Part shown: positions 8,076-16,464 of the stretch, one piece after another | How positions within the stretch are numbered: the stretch's first letter is position 1 | Layout of the letters: each line of letters begins with the position of its first letter | Assembly: GCA_023398615.1 (NCBI GenBank) | Contig: JAEWSD010000066.1 | Span: 1-40,375 of the forward strand | Direction of reading: 5' to 3' | Origin: Bacillota bacterium | GTDB taxonomy: Bacteria; Bacillota; Clostridia; Lachnospirales; Lachnospiraceae | DNA: 40,375 nt | Notes under the pieces: generated by a model | What the model was told of the DNA's origin: nothing | Seen by the model: only the letters and a program-made list of their open reading frames with translations | Database searches by the model: none | Program-made: the position numbers and the translations under genes

Positions 8076-9172
8076 AAATGCGGAATAAGGTTTTTACAAG
8101 TCAGCAGATTGAAAACAGGTTCGCCTTTCTCCGGACAATGGTATCGTTATTTCTGGCGCTTGGAATCGCATTTATACTAATTATGACCGCAAGTAAAAAT
8201 CCGTTGACAGACACGGTAACGCTGTTAGTCGGACCATTGTCAAACATAACCAGGCTTGCGGCAATGGTTAATAAATGGATTCCTTTACTGTTTACCGGAA
8301 CTGCTGTTTGTATCATGTTTTCCTGCGGCCAAATTAACCTGGCGGCAGAGGGAGCTTTTTTTGCGGGTGCATATGCTAGTACGCTGGTTGCCTTAATCGG
8401 CGGAATTCCTCCGGTGCTTCATTTTGTATTATGTGCGTTGGCCGGTGCGCTGGCCGGTGCCGTTATCTCCGGAATCCCAGCAATTATGAACGCGAAATTT
8501 AATGTTCTGACGGTAGTGTCATCGTTGATGATCAACTATGTCTCCCTGTATCTGGGGCTCTTTATCATTCTGAACCTGGTACGTGATCCGTCGGCGGGAT
8601 TTGAAGCTTCCTATAAGTTTAAGGAATCGGCGAAACTGGTTGAATTGATGTCGAACAGCAAGATACATGCCGGCCTTTTCATTGCCGTAGGGATTGTGGT
8701 AACAGGTTGGTTCCTTCTTTATAAAACTAATTTCGGCCTTCAAATCAGGACCATAGGCATGAACAGCAGCTTTGCCAAATTCTCGGGGATGCCGGTTTTG
8801 AAGACCCTGGTAATGGCCCAGTTGGTTGGCGGTGTGATGGCAGGTCTTGGCGGCGCTACGGAGGTTTTGGGATTATATGACCGTTTCTCTTACGGAGGAC
8901 TTACGAATCATGGCTGGGATGGCGTGACCATTGCGGTCCTTGCAAGAAATAATCCCAGAAATGTACCGCTGGCGGCATTATTCCTCGCATACCTGCGGAC
9001 TTCTGCCGATGTACTCAACCGGACCTCTTCTGTTCCTGCGGAAGTCATAAACATTATCCAGGCGGTTATTATCATCTTTGTGGCGGCAGAAAGATTCCTG
9101 TCGGGCTGGGAGCATAAGGCGATAGTAAAGAACACGAAGCAGGCCGTTGTTGCACAGGAAGGAGGAAAGTAA
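8072..9172 (+). CDS. Nucleoside ABC importer permease (NupP/YufP type)
   Basis: This 366-residue polytopic membrane protein belongs to the BPD_transp_2 permease family. It has an N-terminal membrane segment near residues 20-45, a CGQINLAAEGAFFAGA segment typical of the family, and further helices to about 340. I choose the ATG at 8072, which forms an ATGA overlap with the ATPase stop and has GAGGGG eight bases upstream, over the in-frame GTG at 8063. It pairs with the next permease to make the translocation pore. Confidence 0.88.
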   Translation: MKMRNKVFTSQQIENRFAFLRTMVSLFLALGIAFILIMTASKNPLTDTVTLLVGPLSNITRLAAMVNKWIPLLFTGTAVCIMFSCGQINLAAEGAFFAGAYASTLVALIGGIPPVLHFVLCALAGALAGAVISGIPAIMNAKFNVLTVVSSLMINYVSLYLGLFIILNLVRDPSAGFEASYKFKESAKLVELMSNSKIHAGLFIAVGIVVTGWFLLYKTNFGLQIRTIGMNSSFAKFSGMPVLKTLVMAQLVGGVMAGLGGATEVLGLYDRFSYGGLTNHGWDGVTIAVLARNNPRNVPLAALFLAYLRTSADVLNRTSSVPAEVINIIQAVIIIFVAAERFLSGWEHKAIVKNTKQAVVAQEGGK

Positions 9173-9174
9173 AA

Positions 9175-10095
9175 ATGGAAGAACTGATACAATTGATTTT
9201 TACAACTGATTTTCTGGCGTCTGTTCTTCGTATGGCAACACCGATCCTGTTCGTAGGGCTGGCCGCTATGGTTGGAGACAAGGCGGATGTACTTTGTGTG
9301 GCCTATGAAGGTATTATGCTGTTTGCGGCTTTCGGAGGCGTAGTGGGAAGCGCGTTTACCCATTTGACGATCGGAGGGCTGATAATCGGTCTCCTGGCAG
9401 GACTTGTTATAACAGGGATCTTTGCATATTTTGTTTTGTATCTGGATGCAAAACCGATGTTAATAGGCCTGGCATTAAATATTCTTGCCAGCGCGGGAAC
9501 TGTTTTTGCCCTGTACATGCTTACCGGTTCAAAAGCAAACAGCGCAAGTCTGGGAAGCCTTTCCTTTCCGGTTGTTAACATACCGGTTATAAAGGATATA
9601 CCTGTGCTGGGAGGAATTCTGTCAGGCCACAATTCCCTTACTTATCTGGTATTTGTGTGTGTTTTTCTGGTTCAGATTCTTTTATACAGAACTCCTTTGG
9701 GATTACGCATCCGTACTGCGGGAGAATCTCCCTCGGCAGCGTCATCCGTAGGAATTAATGTTAATAAAACAAAGTTTATAGCAATGTTAATCAGCGGCTT
9801 GCTGGCCTCTATGGGCGGGGTGTTCATGTCTATGGCTTATTTACCGTATTTCACCCGTGACATGGTAGCCGGGCGCGGTTTCATAGGTATTGCCGCACAA
9901 AGTCTGGGAGGAGGCAATCCTGTCATAACTATGATATGGACGATGGTGTTTGGAGCCGCCGATGCTCTTGGAAGCATGGCGCAGTCTTTCCGCCTGCCGT
10001 CCCAGTTCGCCCAAATGACCCCATATGTAGTTACATTAATCGGCCTGGTGCTGATGAATGTTCCAAAGAAGAAAAAGGCGAAAACGATATTATGA
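9175..10095 (+). CDS. Nucleoside ABC importer permease (NupQ type)
   Basis: The 306-residue second permease of the BPD_transp_2 family is strongly hydrophobic throughout, with about eight or nine membrane segments and the family sequence GDKADVLCVAYEGIMLFAAF near the N-terminus. GGAGGAAAG precedes the ATG, which comes two bases after the previous stop. The C-terminus ends in a basic KKKKAK tail. An SD directly after its stop opens only a three-codon ORF before the next gene. Confidence 0.88.
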   Translation: MEELIQLIFTTDFLASVLRMATPILFVGLAAMVGDKADVLCVAYEGIMLFAAFGGVVGSAFTHLTIGGLIIGLLAGLVITGIFAYFVLYLDAKPMLIGLALNILASAGTVFALYMLTGSKANSASLGSLSFPVVNIPVIKDIPVLGGILSGHNSLTYLVFVCVFLVQILLYRTPLGLRIRTAGESPSAASSVGINVNKTKFIAMLISGLLASMGGVFMSMAYLPYFTRDMVAGRGFIGIAAQSLGGGNPVITMIWTMVFGAADALGSMAQSFRLPSQFAQMTPYVVTLIGLVLMNVPKKKKAKTIL

Positions 10096-10106
10096 AAGGA
10101 GATTTG

Positions 10107-10118
10107 ATGTATAATTAA
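10107..10118 (+). other. Three-codon mini-ORF before the first nucleoside hydrolase
   Basis: AAAGGAG (10095-10101) is five bases before ATG TAT AAT TAA. The only in-frame start of the following hydrolase (10133) is 14 bases after this stop and has no SD of its own. Reinitiation from the mini-ORF is the simplest reading, but it is untested. Confidence 0.4.
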
Positions 10119-10132
10119 CATCAGAAATCAAT

Positions 10133-11104
10133 ATGGAGAAAAAAAGATGTAATGTAATTTTAGATGTGGATACCGGTTCGGATGATGCGGTTGCGATTAT
10201 GACGGCGATTAAATCTCCGGAGCTGGATGTGAAGGCAATATGCAATGTCTGGGGGAATTTATCCGTGGACAAGACCACAAGCAATACCTTAGGCGTGTGT
10301 CAGGCTTTGAATGCGGATATCCCCGTATATCGGGGCTGTGCAAGGCCGATGGTAAAGGACCGCAGCAAATACAGGGACATGCAGAATGCCTATCAGCCCA
10401 TTTTTGTGGATGGAAAAGAATTAAAGATTCATTATGACAGACTGGAAGGACTTCCGGAGGTTACCGCCAAGGCGAGACCCGAGCATGCGGTCCGTTTCTA
10501 TTATGATTATTTAAAAGCGGCGGAAGAACCTGTAACCGTTATTGCGGTAGGGCCTCTTACAAATCTGGGGTTTTTGTTCAGAATTGCTCCTGAATTGTCT
10601 GAGAAGATAGGACAGTTAATCATTATGGGAGGCGGAATTGATCTTACCAATTGTTCCAGTGCAGGGGAAGCCAATATCTGGCATGACCCGGAAGCCTTTC
10701 AAATTATTCTGGATACCGGTATCAAGCCTTTGCTGGTGCCCCTTGATGCCACACATTCTGCCGCTCTTAACGAGGAGGATTGCAGAAAGCTGGAAGGATT
10801 GGGTACCTTTGAAGCGGAATTTACGGCAAAGCTGATCCGGCAGAGAATAACCTATGAATCCGTATTGTTCGGGCCGGAAAGAAGATGGTCCGCCATACAC
10901 GATGCCCTGGCCGTATGTGCATGCATTGATATCAATGTCTTGAAGGATGTACGGGAAATGTCATGCAGGGCAGGACTTTCGGGAGCGGCGGACGGAGAAG
11001 TTCTGCCTGATCGCAGGGCGATTCCCGACAATGCCAATATACGGGTTGCCATGTCGGCAGATAAAGACCGTTTCATGGAAATACTTTGTGAACGGCTTGC
11101 ATAG
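10133..11104 (+). CDS. Nucleoside hydrolase (IUNH family), first copy
   Basis: The 323-residue protein opens with DVDTGSDDA, the metal-binding Asp cluster of inosine-uridine-preferring nucleoside hydrolases (the usual form is DTDPGxDDA, so Pro is Thr here). VGPLTNLG, IIMGGG, EANIWHDPEA and a C-terminal HDALA supply the other family signatures. It would split nucleosides to free base plus ribose in the cytosol. An in-frame stop lies just upstream, so the ATG at 10133 is the only start, although it has no SD. It is a clear paralogue of the next gene. Base preference cannot be read from the sequence. Confidence 0.9.
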   Translation: MEKKRCNVILDVDTGSDDAVAIMTAIKSPELDVKAICNVWGNLSVDKTTSNTLGVCQALNADIPVYRGCARPMVKDRSKYRDMQNAYQPIFVDGKELKIHYDRLEGLPEVTAKARPEHAVRFYYDYLKAAEEPVTVIAVGPLTNLGFLFRIAPELSEKIGQLIIMGGGIDLTNCSSAGEANIWHDPEAFQIILDTGIKPLLVPLDATHSAALNEEDCRKLEGLGTFEAEFTAKLIRQRITYESVLFGPERRWSAIHDALAVCACIDINVLKDVREMSCRAGLSGAADGEVLPDRRAIPDNANIRVAMSADKDRFMEILCERLA

Positions 11105-11120
11105 ATAGGAGGTAAAATCG

Positions 11121-12107
11121 TTGAAAAGAAAAGTCATACTTGATGTGGATACAGGTTCCGATGACGCAATTGCCATCATGTGCGCACTGCTTTCGCAGAA
11201 TATAGACGTTGTTGCCGTCTGCACCGTCTGGGGAAATACAAAGGTAGAATATACAACAGATAATACGCTTAGGCTGTTATCCCGTATGGGCAGGAAGATT
11301 CCGGTATATGCGGGCATCCCTACGGCGTTAGCCAAATACTTATCACCGGAAAGGTGTGTGGACGGAACATGCCAGGCTGTAATTGACGGAAAGGTAGTCA
11401 GGATTCACGATGATCATTTAAAGCTTCCGGAGAGCAAATACAAAAAGCAGGATATACCGGCACCGTTTTTCTATATGGATTACCTGTCAAAGGCTGAGGA
11501 ACCGGTCGATATTGTTGCAGTGGGGCCTCTCACAAACCTGGGTTTTGCTCTTTCGCTGAATCCGGAGCTGGTATCGGGGATTAACCGAATGGTAATTATG
11601 GGAGGCGGATACAGGGTAGGAAATGTAACCGGATATACCGAAGCGAATTTCTGGCATGACCCGGAAGCCGCCCAAATTGTATTGGACAGCGGAGTGAAAC
11701 CCGTGCTGGTACCTTTGGATGCCACGCATGAGGCATTTATTACGAAAGATGAAATAGACAAAATAGCAAAAAATAATAATTTCTGCAGCAAGTTTGCGGC
11801 AGACCTTTTGTTACAGAGAATGGCGGTTCATACGGCCACACAGCCGCTAAGGCTTAAGGATGCCGCGACTGTCCACGATGCGCTTGCCGTAGCTTACCTA
11901 ACGGACCCGGATATGCTTAAAGATCTAAGGGAAGAACATATTAACGTCTGCTTTACCGGAGCGGCGGAGGGGCATTGTGTCATTGACCGCAGGGAATCCG
12001 GAGAAGCGGTAAACTGCAGATTTGCATACGGTGCGGACCGGGAGCGGTTTGCGGAATATTTGATACATACTTTGGGACAGTATGAAGAAAGACAGGCGGA
12101 TATATGA
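11121..12107 (+). CDS. Nucleoside hydrolase (IUNH family), second copy
   Basis: The 328-residue paralogue of the preceding gene shares DVDTGSDDA, VGPLTNLGF, IMGGG, EANFWHDPEAA and HDALAV. It starts at TTG (11121) with a very strong AGGAGGT nine bases upstream. Its stop overlaps the next start as ATGA, indicating translational coupling. Two close copies in tandem suggest duplication followed by divergence in substrate range, for example purine versus pyrimidine nucleosides. That is inference. Confidence 0.9.
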   Translation: MKRKVILDVDTGSDDAIAIMCALLSQNIDVVAVCTVWGNTKVEYTTDNTLRLLSRMGRKIPVYAGIPTALAKYLSPERCVDGTCQAVIDGKVVRIHDDHLKLPESKYKKQDIPAPFFYMDYLSKAEEPVDIVAVGPLTNLGFALSLNPELVSGINRMVIMGGGYRVGNVTGYTEANFWHDPEAAQIVLDSGVKPVLVPLDATHEAFITKDEIDKIAKNNNFCSKFAADLLLQRMAVHTATQPLRLKDAATVHDALAVAYLTDPDMLKDLREEHINVCFTGAAEGHCVIDRRESGEAVNCRFAYGADRERFAEYLIHTLGQYEERQADI

Positions 12108-12784
12108 TTACGCAGATATATTCAATTCAGACAAAGGAAGAGGCGCTTGCCTGTATAGAGGCGGGGGCGGACCGGATCGGTGTTTTAGCCGGAGAGCCCG
12201 GCGGAAAATTTCCGTGTGCCGTTACGGAAGAGAAAGCAAAGGAAATATTTGAAGCGATCGGCAGCCGGGCCGTAAAGGTATTGATTTCCGTACAGGAAGA
12301 TGAGGAATCTATTTTGGAACAGGCAAAACGCCTGATGCCGGATGTGCTTCATTTGTGTACCGGTTATGAAGGGAGCCGTGAATTCAGGAATAAGCTGAGG
12401 GAACGGCTGCCGGAAATAAAGTTAATGGAAGCCGTAGGGATAACCGGGAAGGAAGCTGTGGCAGATGCCGTAAGAAAGGCCGAATATGCGGATATCCTGA
12501 TTTTAGACAGTGTCTCCCGGACGGTACCCGGCGTAGGAGCAGCCGGGATTACACATGACTGGAATATAGACAGAGAAATTGTTGAAAAGGTATCTATTCC
12601 GGTTATTCTGGCAGGCGGGCTTGGCCCGGATAATGTTTTGGATGCGATCGATGCGGTTCATCCGGACGGGGTCGATTCGCTTACGAAAACAAGCGTAGTT
12701 GCCGATGGACAGATTATCGGAAAAGATATCAGGCTGGTTCGGGAGTTCTGCAGAAAGGCAAAGAATGGGGACGGATCAAATTAA
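12104..12784 (+). CDS. TrpF-like (phosphoribosylanthranilate isomerase family) barrel protein
   Basis: This 226-residue protein has TrpF family features: an ADRIGVL strand, DILILDS holding the Asp equivalent to the general acid, GAAGITHDW and the phosphate-binding AGGLGPDNV. The N-terminal KICGIT motif, whose Cys is the general base in true TrpF, is replaced by QIYSIQT, with no Cys. The operon has no tryptophan genes. A ribose-phosphate isomerisation in nucleoside catabolism is possible, but the reaction is unknown. It is coupled by ATGA to the previous gene and overlaps the next by 20 bases. Confidence 0.7.
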   Translation: MITQIYSIQTKEEALACIEAGADRIGVLAGEPGGKFPCAVTEEKAKEIFEAIGSRAVKVLISVQEDEESILEQAKRLMPDVLHLCTGYEGSREFRNKLRERLPEIKLMEAVGITGKEAVADAVRKAEYADILILDSVSRTVPGVGAAGITHDWNIDREIVEKVSIPVILAGGLGPDNVLDAIDAVHPDGVDSLTKTSVVADGQIIGKDIRLVREFCRKAKNGDGSN

Positions 12785-13709
12785 GAATTATGAAATTGTC
12801 TGTGCCGGTGACCTGTGTGCGGATTTGCTGATACCATGCCGGCCGGACAAAAAGATTTTGTATCGCTGTGCCGGCAGTGTCGGCAACACCGTGCAGGTGC
12901 TGGGGAAGATGAAACAACATCCGATCTTCATAACTCCTATAGGGAATGATCAAAACGGAAGATTCTTAAAGCATGAAATGGAAGCCTGCAATGTGAATAT
13001 GGATTACTCTTTCGAAATGGATAAGGGAAATATGTATTGCCTTGCGGTTCTGGACGAACAGGGGGAACGGACGATGTTTTCCTGGATTCCGCCGTGGGGC
13101 GGATATCCGATCTTTAAAAAGTCGGATTTCAGTGAAGAATTGTACGGAAAGACTTCAATCGTGTTTTCAAGCGGAATGTCACTGGTAAATGAAACCGAAA
13201 GTGCTCTGGCGGTGCTGGAGTTTTTTGAACGAATGAAACAAAACGATTCCGTTCTGATATTCGATTTGAATATCCGGAGCGATTCCTATGGCTTTGACCT
13301 GAAAAGAAGAGAACTGTTTGAACGGATGCTGCATTGTGCGGATGTTATTCTTGGTTCGGGATTAGAGGAGTTTGGTCTCGTAACAGGAGCGGACACTTTG
13401 AAAGAAGCGGCTTTAAAGCTTTATTCAAGCGGAAAATGCATCGTTGCCAGAGACGGAAAGGAACCGGTATTAGTGACCTGTGACGAAGGCAGCTTTATGG
13501 TTCCGGTTCCCGGTGTAAATCCCGTCTGCACCGTTGGGGCGGGTGATACCTTTGACGCCGCTTTTTTAGCCGCATACCGGGCCGAACTGCCGATAAGAAG
13601 CTGTGTGGAGTTTGCCGGTAAAGTCGCCGGATATATGATAAGCCATACGGGGCATTTGGAAATACCTGACGGTCTGGAAGAGGCATTGAAAGAAGGAGGG
13701 CATTTATGA
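12765..13709 (+). CDS. PfkB-family carbohydrate/nucleoside kinase
   Basis: The 314-residue PfkB kinase carries GDLCADL at the N-terminus, a central GSVGNT (in place of GGKGAN) and the C-terminal signature TVGAGDTFDAAF with the catalytic Asp. The divergent substrate motif sets it apart from ribokinase, so it might phosphorylate another sugar or a nucleoside. I choose ATG 12765, preceded by AAAGG, over the upstream in-frame ATG 12699, which would overlap the previous gene by 86 bases. It couples by ATGA to the third hydrolase. Confidence 0.8.
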   Translation: MGTDQIKNYEIVCAGDLCADLLIPCRPDKKILYRCAGSVGNTVQVLGKMKQHPIFITPIGNDQNGRFLKHEMEACNVNMDYSFEMDKGNMYCLAVLDEQGERTMFSWIPPWGGYPIFKKSDFSEELYGKTSIVFSSGMSLVNETESALAVLEFFERMKQNDSVLIFDLNIRSDSYGFDLKRRELFERMLHCADVILGSGLEEFGLVTGADTLKEAALKLYSSGKCIVARDGKEPVLVTCDEGSFMVPVPGVNPVCTVGAGDTFDAAFLAAYRAELPIRSCVEFAGKVAGYMISHTGHLEIPDGLEEALKEGGHL

Positions 13710-14641
13710 ACAGGAAAAAAATTATTATGGACTGTGATCCGGGGCATGACGATGCCATTGCAATGATGCTGGCCGGAAAGGAAAAGGGCCTGCAGCTTCT
13801 TGGAATTACGGTGGTTGCCGGTAATCAGACGCTGGAAAAAACGACCGTAAATACCTTGAATGTGTGTCAGTATTTAGGGCTCGATGTGCCGGTATACCAG
13901 GGCTGTTCCAAACCCATAGTACGTGAAAGCCAGGTGATTGCGGATGAGATTCACGGGGAATCGGGTTTGGACGGACCTGTTTTTGAACAATTGGTAAGAA
14001 AGCCGGAAAAGGAACATGCCGTAATGTTCCTGATTAAAACCCTGTTAGAGTCGGAAGGGGATATTACCGTAATAACCACAGGGCCGATGACGAATCTGGC
14101 GATGGCTATGCGTCTGGAACCGGAGATTATACCGAAGATCAGGGAAATTATTTTTATGGGAGGCAGCTATCAGATGGGAAATATCACCCCGGCGGCGGAA
14201 TTTAACATACTTGCCGACGGTGAAGCCGCACATATCGTACTGCATTGCGGCAGGCCGATTACCATGATAGGCCTGGATGTAACCAGAAAGGTGCGATGTC
14301 TGCCTTCTGTTGTAGACAGGATGTCCCGTGCGGGGAACAAGGCGTCGAAATTATTTGTAGAGTTAATGACATTTTTTAATAAAACCCAGAAAGAAGTTTT
14401 CGGCTGGGACGGCGGTCCTCTGCATGATCCTGTGACAGTGGCAAGTTTACTGCATCCCGAACTGCTTGTTACAAAGGCAATGTATGTGGACGTGGATCTC
14501 CAAAGCAATCAAAGCTATGGAAGGACAAATTGTGATTATTTTAATTTAATGCCTCAGACGCCTAATGTTAATGTCGCTGTTGATATCGATGTTAATTTTT
14601 TCTGGGACTTGATTGAATCGGCAATCATGAATTATAATTAA
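13706..14641 (+). CDS. Nucleoside hydrolase (IUNH family), third copy, canonical active site
   Basis: The 311-residue protein has the canonical DCDPGHDDA motif, TTGPMTNLA, IIFMGG, AEFNILADGEAA and a C-terminal HDPVTVA. It is more distant from the two hydrolases upstream than they are from each other, and resembles the pyrimidine-preferring RihA/RihB group more closely. It starts in an ATGA overlap with the PfkB gene, with AAGGAGG upstream. Specificity is inferred only by resemblance. Confidence 0.9.
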   Translation: MNRKKIIMDCDPGHDDAIAMMLAGKEKGLQLLGITVVAGNQTLEKTTVNTLNVCQYLGLDVPVYQGCSKPIVRESQVIADEIHGESGLDGPVFEQLVRKPEKEHAVMFLIKTLLESEGDITVITTGPMTNLAMAMRLEPEIIPKIREIIFMGGSYQMGNITPAAEFNILADGEAAHIVLHCGRPITMIGLDVTRKVRCLPSVVDRMSRAGNKASKLFVELMTFFNKTQKEVFGWDGGPLHDPVTVASLLHPELLVTKAMYVDVDLQSNQSYGRTNCDYFNLMPQTPNVNVAVDIDVNFFWDLIESAIMNYN

Positions 14642-14688
14642 TTGACTGCTTTAAAGAGAATAGAAATGAGGTAAAGAGAGGTAAAGGT

Positions 14689-15597
14689 ATGAAAAAAACG
14701 GTAGTAGTCGGAAGCATTAACAGGGATTATACCTTTAAGCTGGATCATTTACCTGAGATGGGAGAGACGATCTTAAGCCGGGAAACTTATGTCAGCACCG
14801 GAGGCAAAGGGGCAAACCAGGCGACGGCATTGGCGAAACTGGGTGCGGATGTTACCATGATCGGAGCCGTAGGTGATGACGATTCAGGTAAACAGGTGAT
14901 ACATTCCTTGAAGGATTATGGAATTCATAATGAATATATCCTTGTAAAACCAGGGGTACAGACAGGAAGTGCTTATATTTGCGTAGATAAATATGCCCAT
15001 AATACAATTGTAGTGAATCCGGGAGCTAATGCTGTCATGAAACCGGCAGATGTGGCACAGCTGCAGGATAAAATAATGGGAGCGGATTACTGCCTGATGC
15101 AATTGGAGATCGATCCGGAAGTGGTGGAATGTGTTGCCCGTATATGCCGGGAAAATAATGTTAAAGTGGTTTTAAACCCGGCTCCGGCCGTAGAAAATCT
15201 TCCGGAGGATTTGCTGCAAAATGTCGATTACCTGATCCCAAATGAAACAGAACTTGAGATTCTGACAGGACGGAAGGTAAATCCGGAAACTGTGACGGAA
15301 GCAGGTAATGTTTTAATTGGGAAGGGAGTGAAAGCGTTAATTGTAACGATGGGAGAACATGGCTCCTATTATATTGATTCGAAAAGAAATTTCTTTGTTC
15401 CGGCGGTGAAGACAAAAGCGGTCGACACAACCGCGGCAGGAGACAGTTATATAGGAGCACTCTTATCGGGCCTGTCCAGGGACAAGGATATAGAGGAAGC
15501 CATGAAGTTTGCCTCCGCGGTAGCGAGTATAACCGTCAGCAGGCAGGGCGCCGCCGATTCTATTCCGTTTCTTAAGGAAATAGAACAGGACAGGTAA
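14689..15597 (+). CDS. rbsK: Ribokinase
   Basis: The 302-residue protein is a standard-length ribokinase: VGSINRD at the N-terminus, STGGKGANQA at about 36-45, NPAPA at 163-167, PNETE, and DTTAAGD at 246-252 with catalytic Asp252. The usual signature is DTTGAGD, so one glycine is alanine. It would convert the ribose released by the hydrolases to ribose-5-phosphate for the pentose phosphate pathway. It is last in the operon, 47 bases after the previous gene with its own GAGAGGT SD, and is followed by a strong terminator. It resembles the kinase half of the LacI fusion upstream. Confidence 0.9.
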   Translation: MKKTVVVGSINRDYTFKLDHLPEMGETILSRETYVSTGGKGANQATALAKLGADVTMIGAVGDDDSGKQVIHSLKDYGIHNEYILVKPGVQTGSAYICVDKYAHNTIVVNPGANAVMKPADVAQLQDKIMGADYCLMQLEIDPEVVECVARICRENNVKVVLNPAPAVENLPEDLLQNVDYLIPNETELEILTGRKVNPETVTEAGNVLIGKGVKALIVTMGEHGSYYIDSKRNFFVPAVKTKAVDTTAAGDSYIGALLSGLSRDKDIEEAMKFASAVASITVSRQGAADSIPFLKEIEQDR

Positions 15598-15622
15598 TCA
15601 TATTAAAAGGGAATAAGCAAAG

Positions 15623-15671
15623 GACTGAATCAGGTCCGGCACGAATGCCGGTTTCTGCTTCAGTCTTTTTT
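15623..15671 (+). terminator. Rho-independent terminator of the nucleoside operon
   Basis: Outer stem GACTGAA (15623-15629) pairs with TTCAGTC (15659-15665); inner stem CCGGCA-CGAA-TGCCGG (15636-15651). A run of six T follows. It is 25 bases after the ribokinase stop. Confidence 0.9.
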
Positions 15672-15750
15672 ACTCCCTAATTGTATTTCAATGATAGAAA
15701 CTTTAACTGGCGCATATATTAATGTAAGGAAATATAAGTGAGACACGTCT

Positions 15751-16377
15751 ATGCCAACCGGAAAAGCAGACAATCAGTTAAACTTAGCATTAGATTTACC
15801 GAATCAGACCAGGGAAAGGACCTTGGATCTGGATGTAGGGTATACACCGGTTATCAACACGTGGGAGTTAATTGTCAAGTATAGCGGCGATATCAGCAGG
15901 ATAGCGGAAGAGCTGGATCTGGACTTGGTACTGCTTCAGAACGAATATGCCATCATAACTATCCGCGAAGATCTTATCGATCGGCTAGCCGAATATCAGG
16001 AGATAGAATTTATAGAAAAACCAAAGAGGCTGTTTTTCGCCGTAAGCGAGGGAAGGGCGGCCTCTTGTATTAATCCTTTGCAGACTGCCCAGTATAACCT
16101 GTTCGGCAGAGGGGTTATCGTAGCCGTTATCGATTCTGGAATAGATTACTCCCATCCCGATTTTCGTAATGCGGACGGTACAACCAGGATCATCGACCTG
16201 TGGGATCAGACGATTCCCGGGAATCCGCCGGCCGGCTACAGTATGGGCACACTTTATACCCGGGAAATAATAAATGAAGCACTGACACTGCGGACAATGC
16301 CGGAACGTCTGGACGTTGTGCCCAGCACCGATTTAAGCGGGCATGGGACCCATGTATGGTGTTTGAAAAATAATTAG
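15751..16377 (+). pseudogene. S8 (subtilisin, Csp-like) protease, 5' part, interrupted
   Basis: The first 200 codons (15751-16350) encode a prodomain of about 95 residues and the start of a subtilisin domain with AVIDSGID (catalytic Asp128) and SGHGTH (catalytic His198). Homology stops abruptly after HGT; the last codons to 16377 come from inserted DNA. The remainder of the gene is at 27807-28958 in the same frame. Joined, they give 583 residues, a normal length for Csp-type spore-germination proteases and their relatives. A CATATATTA sequence at 15713-15721, about 30 bases upstream, resembles the -10 of mother-cell sporulation promoters, but I see no convincing -35. The SD is weak. The stump has no catalytic Ser. 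Confidence 0.9.
16351..16372 (+). repeat. attL: core CATGT and left inverted arm
   Basis: Core CATGT at 16351-16355, two bases, then arm GGTGTTTGAAAAATA at 16358-16372. The bases left of the core belong to the protease gene (attB half). The arm is the reverse complement of the right-end arm at 27787-27801 except for one base. Confidence 0.8.
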
Positions 16378-16404
16378 CAATGCTGGAACAGGAGTAGATT
16401 TTGG

Positions 16405-16433
16405 TTGACGTTAAAATGCTCTTCTAATATAAT
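16405..16433 (+). promoter_or_regulatory. Sigma-A promoter for the response-regulator operon
   Basis: TTGACG at 16405-16410, 17-base spacer, TATAAT at 16428-16433. It lies just inside the element's left end, about 30 bases before the regulator's TTG start, so the cargo brings its own promoter. Confidence 0.8.
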
Positions 16434-16464
16434 AAAAATAACCATTGTATTGGAGGGTAGCATA

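Noticed and set aside
12699..12764. Upstream ATG start for the PfkB kinase
   Set aside because: It would overlap the TrpF-like gene by 86 bases; ATG 12765 has an SD and begins close to the conserved N-terminus.
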